From contig JAFGVF010000287.1 of NCBI GenBank assembly GCA_016938155.1, forward strand, positions 1-8,116: DNA of 8,116 bases, read 5' to 3'. Shown in pieces: positions 1-6,426 of this stretch. The DNA comes from Candidatus Cloacimonadota bacterium. Lineage in GTDB: Bacteria; Cloacimonadota; Cloacimonadia; Cloacimonadales; JAFGVF01. The notes beneath the pieces were generated by a model. It searched no databases. It saw only the letters and a list, made by a program, of their open reading frames with translations, and was not told the DNA's origin. The translations under genes were made by a program, and so were the position numbers. Numbering within the stretch: position 1 is the first letter of the stretch; each line of letters opens with the position of its first letter.

Positions 1-1088
1 AAAGTGCCGGAGTTATCAAGTCCTTTCCCCACAAAAGGTGCGAAGAGGGCAAAACCAAGGCTTCCGGCTAAGCTTACCAAGGAAATCACAGTTGCTCTGT
101 TGTTATCTTCAACATTATGGTTGATGTAGAAACGGAGTGTCGGGTCTTTCAAACCTCTAACGACCTGCTGGAGAGCCAACAGAATCAGCATAATGGGAGA
201 ATGTAACAAAGCAGGAACGAGAAAACTGACAACCATCAGCCAGCAAAGCCAGATAAGCACTCTTCTCGGTCTTTCGTCATAAAACCTGTGAACAAGATAC
301 TTCGAGGATAATGCTGCCACAATATTGAACCCGAAATAGATTATTCCGAACCACTTAACATCTATTGATACATCAGCAAAATAGGGTTGATACATCCAGT
401 AACTGCTCCTGAAAAAGAAACCGAAGGAAAAAGCGAACAGGATTGCCCAGAGTATTCGGGGATGATTCAAGGCATAACCGACACTCTTTATAATATGTCT
501 GAAATAGCTGTGTTCACTCTTTACTATACCTGTATCAACGAAGAATATACTTACTATTCCCGCTGATGCAAGAAATCCCACAGAAATCCAGAATGGTATG
601 GTTTCACCTTTTACATAGAGAAATCCTGAGATTACTGAGCCCAGAGCTTGCGTTAAAAATATATAACTTGCAGCATTGCCCTCATAGCGTTGATACTCTT
701 TTCTTTTATCCAATTTAACAAGCGACTCATATAGAATAGCAGAATCAGCTCCACTGGCAAAGGTCATACCTAACCCGAACAGCAATTCAGCAAGAGCAAA
801 CATGAAGAAACTATTGAAAATAACATAAAAGGAAAGACCTGTTACACAGATTATTTCGCTGATAACTAACGAGAATTTCCGGGATACTTTATCCGCTATG
901 GCACCTGTGGGAACTTCAAAGATAAAAACGCTGATTGCAGATATGGATTGCAGAAGCATGATCTGTGAATAGGATAAGCCCTTCCATAGCATGAAAGGCA
1001 CAAGAATAGGACCGATTATCATCAAACTTGAAAGTACCCTGTAATAGGGATAGAGCTTTAAATTACGCAAGAATCCCTGTTGCATCAT
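1..1088 (-). CDS. MFS-family transporter, C-terminus cut off by the window edge
   Basis: Translating the minus strand from the tandem ATG at 1088/1085 gives 362 uninterrupted codons that run off the left edge, so the 3' end is missing. The protein is strongly hydrophobic, with about 11 likely membrane segments visible (roughly residues 17-35, 42-60, 73-92, 95-115, 143-160, 165-183 and five more after a cytoplasmic linker near 185-205). This fits the 12-helix Major Facilitator fold. Between helices 2 and 3 is a recognisable MFS motif A, GAIADKVSRK (about residues 62-71), with its glycine, aspartate and arginine-lysine. The segment SGADSAILYESL at about 112-123 is typical of poorly characterised MFS exporters. 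It should act in the inner membrane as a proton-coupled carrier; the substrate cannot be inferred, and a drug-efflux role is only a guess. It follows the Rel gene by 24 nt with no terminator between, so co-transcription is likely. No frameshift is seen. Confidence 0.85.
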   Translation of the reverse strand, partial: MMQQGFLRNLKLYPYYRVLSSLMIIGPILVPFMLWKGLSYSQIMLLQSISAISVFIFEVPTGAIADKVSRKFSLVISEIICVTGLSFYVIFNSFFMFALAELLFGLGMTFASGADSAILYESLVKLDKRKEYQRYEGNAASYIFLTQALGSVISGFLYVKGETIPFWISVGFLASAGIVSIFFVDTGIVKSEHSYFRHIIKSVGYALNHPRILWAILFAFSFGFFFRSSYWMYQPYFADVSIDVKWFGIIYFGFNIVAALSSKYLVHRFYDERPRRVLIWLCWLMVVSFLVPALLHSPIMLILLALQQVVRGLKDPTLRFYINHNVEDNNRATVISLVSLAGSLGFALFAPFVGKGLDNSGT

Positions 1089-1090
1089 AA

Positions 1091-1097
1091 TCCCTCT
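1091..1097 (-). promoter_or_regulatory. Shine-Dalgarno of the MFS gene, with an ambiguous double ATG
   Basis: On the minus strand AGAGGGA lies just upstream of two consecutive in-frame ATG codons (1088-1086 and 1085-1083). Its GAGG core is 4 nt from the first ATG and 7 nt from the second. The second spacing is closer to optimal, so translation may begin at 1085 and the protein may be one residue shorter than the annotated frame. The site lies inside the 24-nt gap after the Rel stop codon. Confidence 0.55.
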
Positions 1098-1112
1098 TTT
1101 ATGCTTTTCTTG

Positions 1113-3296
1113 TTATGCTTTAACCTCAAGTACTCCCTTAACTTTCTTGAGTTTCACGAGCAGGGCTTCCAATGACTTTTTATCCTGTACAAGTACTGTA
1201 AGAAAGAGCTTAATCATCTCCTTTTCGGGAACGAACCTTTGATCATGAATTTTAATCTTTGCCTTTGCAATAGTGATAGTGATTTTGTCTTGCAAATGTG
1301 GTTTATTCATTGCATCAATAACGATGCGGACAGGATAAAGGTCGTGTCCCTTCGGTTTTTTATCCCAAACAACCTTTACTATCCTTTCACTTTCAGTCTT
1401 CAATAGATTCCGAAAAGCAGGATTAGTGCAATCCGTAAGATGAATGGTAATTCCTCTGCCTCTTGTTACATAACCGACAATATTATCACCCCGAACAGGA
1501 TTACAGCATTTTGCAAAGTGAACCAAAATGTTGTCTATCCCATCCAATGAGATAACATTTTCGGCTAAGTCATACGGTCTTGCCGTGATGTTTTCATCAT
1601 CATTGATTTGTGATTCGTCAGGAGGATAGAGCAACTCCCATAGCTTGAGTGAATCTATGCTTCCTTTACCGAATGAGGTCAGGAATTCCCTTTCATCATC
1701 AAACTTGCACAGTGCAGTTGCTTTTTTTAGTAACTCTTCTCTTTTTTCATCTTTGGAAGTCTTCTTGTAGAATCTGTCGAATAGCTTTTGTCCGAGGAGA
1801 TATGCGTCCTCCAGTTCCTTTTGTCGGAACCAGCTACGCACTTTCTGTTTTGCTTTCGTTGTTTTAAGAAAAAGAAGCCAATCTTTGCTTGGTTTCATCT
1901 CCTTGCCAAGGATAATCTGAACAGTGTCCCCATTACTAAGCATTGTATCAAGAGCAGCAATCCGGCCATTGACCTTTGCTCCTTTGCACTTAAAACCTAA
2001 ATCTGTATGGACAGAAAAAGCAAAGTCCAGAGGTGTCGAACCTGAGGGAAGCTCTAAATAATCACCCTTAGGTGTCTTGACAATTATATTCTCCATATTC
2101 AAATCAGATTTCAGGGATTTCAAGAAAGCGGTCGAATCATCTAAAGGATGGGATTTAAGGAAATCTCGCAACCATTGAACCTGCTTTGCTATGGTTTCAG
2201 TCTGAAGAGCAAGTTTTCTGTTGCCCGAAGTATTGATTTCATAAAACTCCTTGTATCTCCAATGTGCAGCACTACCCTCTTCAGCTTGTAGATGCATCTC
2301 CTGAGTTCGAATCTGAATCTCGACGGTTCGCCCCTCTTCACTGATAATCACATGATGTATGGAACGATAACCATTATCCTTCGGCAGGGCAATATAGTCC
2401 TTAAATCTCTCAGGAAGGGGGTGAAACTTTGAATTGATTACATCAAGAGCTTGATAGCATTCATCTATAGAATTAACCACTATGCGAATTGCCGTGTAAT
2501 CATATATCTCATCATAGGAGAGTTTTCGTTGCAATTTCTTTCTGAAGATGCTGAAAAAATGTTTACTTCTTCCGGTGATATGGGCTTCAATACCGGCTGA
2601 TAATAAGTGCTCTTCCACTGTCCTAACAAAGTAGGTTACATATTTATCACGAGAAGTTTTCCTCTCATGAATAAAATCATTTATCTCTTTATAAGTATCC
2701 GGATAGAGATGTTTCAGGCATAGGTCTTCCAACTCCCACTTAAGGGAAGTAATCCCGAATCTGTTTGCAAGGGGGACATAAATCTCAAGTGTCTCCTGGG
2801 CAATCTGCTTCTGTCTCGGTTCAGGCAGATACTTGAGGGTTCGCATGTTATGTATCCTGTCGGCAAGTTTTATAAATATCACCCGAACATCATCTACAAC
2901 GGCAAAAAGCAACTTCCTGTAATTCTCTGCCTGCTCTTCAAAACTTTCTCCACTGCTGTGATACTCCATCTTACCCACTTTGGTAACTCCATCCACCAAC
3001 TGAGCAATCTCCGCTCCAAACTCCTGCTCTATTTGATGCATGGTTACTGAAGTGTCTTCAACCACATCATGCAATAAACCCGCAGCAACTGTTGTGCAAT
3101 CCATTTCCATCTGAGCAAGGACATATGCAACATTCATGGGATGAATAATATACTCTTCACCGGAAGCACGCCTTTGACTACCGTGAGCTTTCAATGCAAA
3201 ATTCCACACTCTCTCAAGTTTCTCCCAGTTAAATTGGGGTGATATTTTCTTGAATTCAAGCACAAAGCTTTCCGGTTTCAGTTCTGTATATTTCAT
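1113..3296 (-). CDS. relA: Bifunctional (p)ppGpp synthetase/hydrolase, RelA/SpoT family
   Basis: This 727-residue protein has the usual length and domain order of a long RSH enzyme, the cytoplasmic ribosome-associated enzyme that makes and degrades the alarmone (p)ppGpp. The N-terminal HD hydrolase domain (about 30-180) keeps its key residues: H52 in IIHP, H76-D77 and E80-D81 in LLHDVVEDT, and D146/N150 in KLADRIHN. The synthetase domain (about 235-350) keeps D266, the NGYRSIH nucleotide loop (308-314) and E326 in EIQIRT. It carries RFKD at 297-300, the RxKD motif of bifunctional Rel enzymes, rather than the ExDD motif of synthetase-only RelA. A TGS domain follows (about 404-464), then a cysteine-rich zinc-finger-like domain with C597-C598, H619 and C623, and a C-terminal ACT domain (about 653-725). 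Both activities are therefore predicted. The start is supported by alignment to Rel enzymes (H52 is near H53 of the Streptococcus enzyme). AAGGA directly abuts the ATG and GAGG lies 12 nt upstream, so the ribosome binding site is not ideally spaced. It is divergent from ppdK. Confidence 0.97.
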   Translation of the reverse strand: MKYTELKPESFVLEFKKISPQFNWEKLERVWNFALKAHGSQRRASGEEYIIHPMNVAYVLAQMEMDCTTVAAGLLHDVVEDTSVTMHQIEQEFGAEIAQLVDGVTKVGKMEYHSSGESFEEQAENYRKLLFAVVDDVRVIFIKLADRIHNMRTLKYLPEPRQKQIAQETLEIYVPLANRFGITSLKWELEDLCLKHLYPDTYKEINDFIHERKTSRDKYVTYFVRTVEEHLLSAGIEAHITGRSKHFFSIFRKKLQRKLSYDEIYDYTAIRIVVNSIDECYQALDVINSKFHPLPERFKDYIALPKDNGYRSIHHVIISEEGRTVEIQIRTQEMHLQAEEGSAAHWRYKEFYEINTSGNRKLALQTETIAKQVQWLRDFLKSHPLDDSTAFLKSLKSDLNMENIIVKTPKGDYLELPSGSTPLDFAFSVHTDLGFKCKGAKVNGRIAALDTMLSNGDTVQIILGKEMKPSKDWLLFLKTTKAKQKVRSWFRQKELEDAYLLGQKLFDRFYKKTSKDEKREELLKKATALCKFDDEREFLTSFGKGSIDSLKLWELLYPPDESQINDDENITARPYDLAENVISLDGIDNILVHFAKCCNPVRGDNIVGYVTRGRGITIHLTDCTNPAFRNLLKTESERIVKVVWDKKPKGHDLYPVRIVIDAMNKPHLQDKITITIAKAKIKIHDQRFVPEKEMIKLFLTVLVQDKKSLEALLVKLKKVKGVLEVKA

Positions 3297-3384
3297 TCCT
3301 TAGATAATCCTCAAAACATCAAATCCATGTCAATTTAATATTCATTGGAAACACTCCATTTTCCCGTAATACATTTAAAACAGC

Positions 3385-3432
3385 TGTCCTCAGTTGTTTG
3401 GAATATTCTCACCGCAATTGAGGACAATTGCG
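3385..3432. repeat. Two overlapping inverted repeats (possible operator or alternative hairpins)
   Basis: TGTCCTCAGTTG at 3385-3396 pairs with CAATTGAGGACA at 3415-3426: 12-bp arms with one G-T mismatch and an 18-nt loop. The right arm overlaps a second, perfect inverted repeat, CGCAATTG (3413-3420) with CAATTGCG (3425-3432), separated by the 4-nt loop AGGA. The two hairpins share bases and cannot form together. Read as DNA, the palindrome CAATTG occurs twice with centres exactly 10 bp apart, about one helical turn. The structure could be a protein-binding site or an RNA switch in the leader of ppdK or relA; nothing in the sequence decides this. It lies about 90 nt upstream of relA and 180 nt upstream of ppdK. 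Confidence 0.55.
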
Positions 3433-3602
3433 TTACTTTGCCTACTTTAGGGAGTATATTAAATAAGTGGGTAACATTCATTTATAAAGAATCGGTTAAT
3501 GCGAAGGTTAGCCGAAATAATAATTGACAGAATTATGGAGTAAAAAAGCTTACATAAGAGAAGCTAATTGATTAATAATTATAAAAAATACACGAAATAG
3601 AC

Positions 3603-3608
3603 AGGAGG
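3603..3608 (+). promoter_or_regulatory. Ribosome binding site of ppdK
   Basis: AGGAGG is a full-consensus Shine-Dalgarno sequence placed 4 nt before the ATG at 3613. It fixes the ppdK start and suggests efficient translation. It is much stronger and clearer than the sites before the two minus-strand genes whose starts are visible. Confidence 0.85.
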
Positions 3609-3612
3609 AATT

Positions 3613-6348
3613 ATGTCTGAGACAAAACGAGTTTATTTGTTCGGAAATGGAAAAGCCGAAGGAAACAGCTCAATGAAGAATTTACTTGGTGGCAAAGGTG
3701 CCAACCTCGCAGAGATGAACCTTATCGGTGTCCCTGTACCCCCCGGATTTACAATTACTACAGAAGTTTGTACAGAATACAATCAGCTTGGAAAAGATAA
3801 GATTAAAGAACTGCTTAGACCGGAAATGGAGAAGGCAGTTAAGAGTTTAGAAGAGATGTTAGGAACAGAATTCGGTTCCAAAGAGAATCCTCTCCTTGTT
3901 TCAGTTCGCTCGGGTGCTCGTGTTTCTATGCCGGGTATGATGGATACTGTTCTCAATCTCGGACTCAATGATGAAGCAGTTGAGGGAATAGCCGGAAAAT
4001 CGGGTAATCCTCGTTTTGCCTGGGATTCTTATCGTCGCTTTGTCCAGATGTACGGAGATGTTGTGCTTGAAATGAAACCATCTTCCAAAGAGGAAATTGA
4101 CCCCTTTGAGGAGATTATTGAAAAAGTTAAGCATGAGAGAAAAGTGACTAATGACCTTGACTTAACAACAGAAGACCTGAAAGAACTGGTTAAACGCTTT
4201 AAAGCCGCTGTTAAACAGAATACAGGAATTGATTTCCCTGATAATCCCTGGGATCAGCTTTGGGGGGCAGTATTTGCCGTATTCGGGAGCTGGAATAATG
4301 AACGGGCAGAATACTATCGCAAAATGAATGGTATCCCCGGAGAATGGGGTACTGCTGTAAATGTGCAAGCGATGGTTTATGGAAATATGGGGAAGAACTC
4401 AGCCACAGGTGTTGCTTTTACGCGTGATGCTGCAACCGGTGAGAACATCTTTAACGGTGAATATCTTATCGATGCACAAGGTGAAGATGTTGTGGCTGGA
4501 ATACGCACTCCTCAGGAGATTACACTTGAAGGTTCTAAGCGTTGGGCTGAACTTGCAGGTGTTACCGAAGAAATAAGAAAAAGGGATTTCCCATCTCTTG
4601 AAGAGGCTATGCCTGTTGTTTACAAAGAGCTTTTCGAAGTCCAGAAGAAACTTGAGAATCATTATCATGACATGCAGGACTTAGAGTTCACCATTCAGGA
4701 CGGAAAGCTGTGGTTGCTCCAGACCAGAAATGGTAAAAGAACAGGTGGTGCAATGGTAAGAATGGCTATCGAGATGCTTGAAGAAGGTTTCATTGATGCT
4801 AAAACCGCTCTAATGCGTGTTGAACCAGCCAAGCTTGATGAGTTGCTACATCCTGTATTTGAGAAAGCAGCTCTTACAAGTGCAAAGGTTATTGCCAAAG
4901 GTCTCCCTGCATCTCCGGGTGCAGCCACTGGTAAGATTTGTTTCTTCTCCGACGAAGCGGAAGCTCTTGTTAAAGCTAATGCCAACGAGAAACTCATTCT
5001 CGTCAGAATTGAGACTTCTCCCGAAGACCTTGCAGGCATGAATACTGCTCAAGGTATCCTTACTGCCCGAGGCGGTATGACTTCACACGCCGCTGTGGTT
5101 GCCCGTGGAATGGGGAAATGCTGTGTATCCGGTGTTGCAGCAATAAATATCAATTATAAAGCCCGTACAATGACCGTTGACGGTGTTGTGTATAAAGAGG
5201 GAGATTGGATTTCTCTCGACGGTTCAACTGGAAAAGTATACGAAGGCAAGATTGCCACTATTAATCCTGAGTTATCAGGTAATTTCGGTAAACTGATGGA
5301 CTTAACTGAAAAGTTTACCCGTATGTATGTCCGGACTAATGCCGACACTCCGAATGATGCTCAAGTTGCCCGTAAATTCGGTGCAAAAGGTATTGGACTC
5401 TGCCGTACAGAGCACATGTTCTTTGAAGGTGACAGAATCAAGGCAATGCGTGAGATGATTCTTGCTGATGATGCAGAGGGTCGTAAGAAAGCTCTCGTAA
5501 AGATTCTCCCATATCAAAGAGCTGACTTTGAAGGTATCTTCAAAGCTATGAGCGGATATGGTGTTACTGTTCGTCTTTTAGACCCTCCATTGCATGAATT
5601 CTTACCACATGAGGATAAGAATCAACAAGAGATGGCTGACGATATGGGCATTAGTCTTCAAGCGATTAAGGCTAAAGTTGAAGCTCTGCATGAGTTTAAT
5701 CCTATGCTCGGACATCGTGGATGCCGTCTTGGTAATACTTATCCTGAAATCACGGAGATGCAGGCAAGAGCAATTATCGAGGCTGCTCTTAATGTGAAAG
5801 CCGAAGGATTTGACCCCAGACCTGAAATCATGGTTCCGCTAGTGGGTGTTTATCAGGAGCTTAAAGTTCAATCAGATATTATCAAGAAAACTGCCGAAGA
5901 AGTTTTTGCCGAAAGAGGCGACAGAATCGACTACATGATTGGAACTATGATTGAGATTCCCCGTGCTGCTCTGACTGCTGATGAAATTGCGAAATATGCC
6001 GAGTTCTTCTCTTTTGGTACTAATGACCTCACACAGATGACCTATGGTTATTCTCGTGATGACTACGGCTCATTCAAAGATGTTTATCTTAATGCTAAAA
6101 TCCTTCCGGTTGACCCATTCGAGAGATTGGATCAGACCGGTGTTGGTCAGCTTGTTGAGATGGCAACCAAGAAGGGAAGAAGTGTCAATGCAGACCTTAA
6201 GGTTGGTATCTGCGGTGAACACGGTGGAGACCCGAGCTCTGTTGAATTCTGCCATCGTACCGGACTCAATTATGTCAGCTGCTCCCCTTACAGAGTTCCG
6301 ATAGCTCGTTTGGCTGCTGCTCAAGCTGCTGCAAAAGAGATGAAATAG
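3613..6348 (+). CDS. ppdK: Pyruvate, phosphate dikinase (PPDK)
   Basis: This 911-residue cytoplasmic enzyme catalyses the reversible conversion of pyruvate, ATP and phosphate to PEP, AMP and PPi. It works in gluconeogenesis or, in reverse, in PPi-linked glycolysis. The N-terminal ATP-grasp domain opens with the family signature LLGGKGANLAEM (24-35) and includes SVRSGARVSMPGMMDT (97-112) and LLQTRNGKRT (368-377). The swivelling phosphohistidine domain contains GGMTSHAAVVARG (487-499) with catalytic H492 preceded by T490, the position phosphorylated by PPDK regulatory proteins where these exist. The C-terminal PEP/pyruvate barrel shows GIGLCRTEHMF (593-603), MIEIPRAAL (779-787), SFGTNDLTQMTYGYSRDD (800-817) and GICGEHGG (865-872) with the acid/base C867. 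All key residues are intact. It is about 37 residues longer than the 874-residue Clostridium symbiosum enzyme (recalled), the extra length lying before the catalytic histidine, mainly around 303-332. It appears monocistronic: divergent from relA and followed by its own terminator. Confidence 0.98.
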   Translation: MSETKRVYLFGNGKAEGNSSMKNLLGGKGANLAEMNLIGVPVPPGFTITTEVCTEYNQLGKDKIKELLRPEMEKAVKSLEEMLGTEFGSKENPLLVSVRSGARVSMPGMMDTVLNLGLNDEAVEGIAGKSGNPRFAWDSYRRFVQMYGDVVLEMKPSSKEEIDPFEEIIEKVKHERKVTNDLDLTTEDLKELVKRFKAAVKQNTGIDFPDNPWDQLWGAVFAVFGSWNNERAEYYRKMNGIPGEWGTAVNVQAMVYGNMGKNSATGVAFTRDAATGENIFNGEYLIDAQGEDVVAGIRTPQEITLEGSKRWAELAGVTEEIRKRDFPSLEEAMPVVYKELFEVQKKLENHYHDMQDLEFTIQDGKLWLLQTRNGKRTGGAMVRMAIEMLEEGFIDAKTALMRVEPAKLDELLHPVFEKAALTSAKVIAKGLPASPGAATGKICFFSDEAEALVKANANEKLILVRIETSPEDLAGMNTAQGILTARGGMTSHAAVVARGMGKCCVSGVAAININYKARTMTVDGVVYKEGDWISLDGSTGKVYEGKIATINPELSGNFGKLMDLTEKFTRMYVRTNADTPNDAQVARKFGAKGIGLCRTEHMFFEGDRIKAMREMILADDAEGRKKALVKILPYQRADFEGIFKAMSGYGVTVRLLDPPLHEFLPHEDKNQQEMADDMGISLQAIKAKVEALHEFNPMLGHRGCRLGNTYPEITEMQARAIIEAALNVKAEGFDPRPEIMVPLVGVYQELKVQSDIIKKTAEEVFAERGDRIDYMIGTMIEIPRAALTADEIAKYAEFFSFGTNDLTQMTYGYSRDDYGSFKDVYLNAKILPVDPFERLDQTGVGQLVEMATKKGRSVNADLKVGICGEHGGDPSSVEFCHRTGLNYVSCSPYRVPIARLAAAQAAAKEMK

Positions 6349-6366
6349 TATTTAGCTGAATAGATG

Positions 6367-6396
6367 AACGGCTCCTGAGGGAGCCGTTTCTTTTTT
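6367..6396 (+). terminator. Intrinsic terminator of ppdK
   Basis: AACGGCTCC (6367-6375) and GGAGCCGTT (6380-6388) form a perfect 9-bp GC-rich stem closed by the tetraloop TGAG, followed on the plus strand by a T-rich tail (TTTCTTTTTT to 6396). It begins 18 nt after the ppdK stop codon. The opposite strand has no T-tract after the stem, so it should not terminate the convergent patatin-gene transcript as efficiently, although the hairpin could still protect that 3' end. Confidence 0.93.
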
Positions 6397-6426
6397 GAAT
6401 AAATATTGACTTGCAATAAATCTTTA

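Larger units (their letters stand above)
3297..3612. other. Divergent relA-ppdK intergenic region
   Basis: This 316-nt gene-free stretch must hold the promoters of both relA (leftward) and ppdK (rightward). It is AT-rich, most strongly in the last 100 nt before ppdK. I see no convincing sigma70 pair. A perfect TTGACA occurs rightward at 3524-3529 but has only a poor -10 match (TACATA at 3551-3556, spacing 21). Leftward, TTGACA at 3333-3328 is followed 18 nt later by GATTAT at 3309-3304, a 4/6 match; that would start transcription almost at the relA ATG, leaving no room for a leader. No TAnnTTTG element is present. The notable content is the overlapping inverted repeats at 3385-3432. A small 5-bp dyad, AGCTT/AAGCT, lies at 3547-3551 and 3561-3565. 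No tRNA or recognised riboswitch is apparent. Confidence 0.6.

Noticed and set aside
3304..3333. Leftward TTGACA-18-GATTAT as a relA promoter
   Set aside because: The -10 is only a 4/6 match, and the predicted start would fall at the relA ATG, making a leaderless message that ignores the upstream GAGG.
3345..3527. A 60-codon plus-strand open frame inside the relA-ppdK intergenic region
   Set aside because: It would start at TTG with no Shine-Dalgarno sequence upstream, has no recognisable motif, and contains the inverted repeats, which would force its codons. It is more likely a chance frame in non-coding DNA.
3524..3556. TTGACA with TACATA as a ppdK promoter
   Set aside because: The -35 is perfect, but the spacing is 21 nt and the -10 matches only 3 of 6 positions, so it is not annotated as a promoter.
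3547..3565. AGCTT/AAGCT hairpin upstream of ppdK
   Set aside because: It has only 5 bp with a 9-nt loop in AT-rich DNA and no T-tract, so it is expected by chance and is mentioned only within the intergenic entry.
4399..5052. Several open frames of 60-114 codons antisense to or out of frame with ppdK, and similar ones over relA and the patatin gene
   Set aside because: They overlap strongly conserved coding sequence, have no recognisable domains or ribosome binding sites, and have low-complexity or atypical composition. They are shadows of the real genes.
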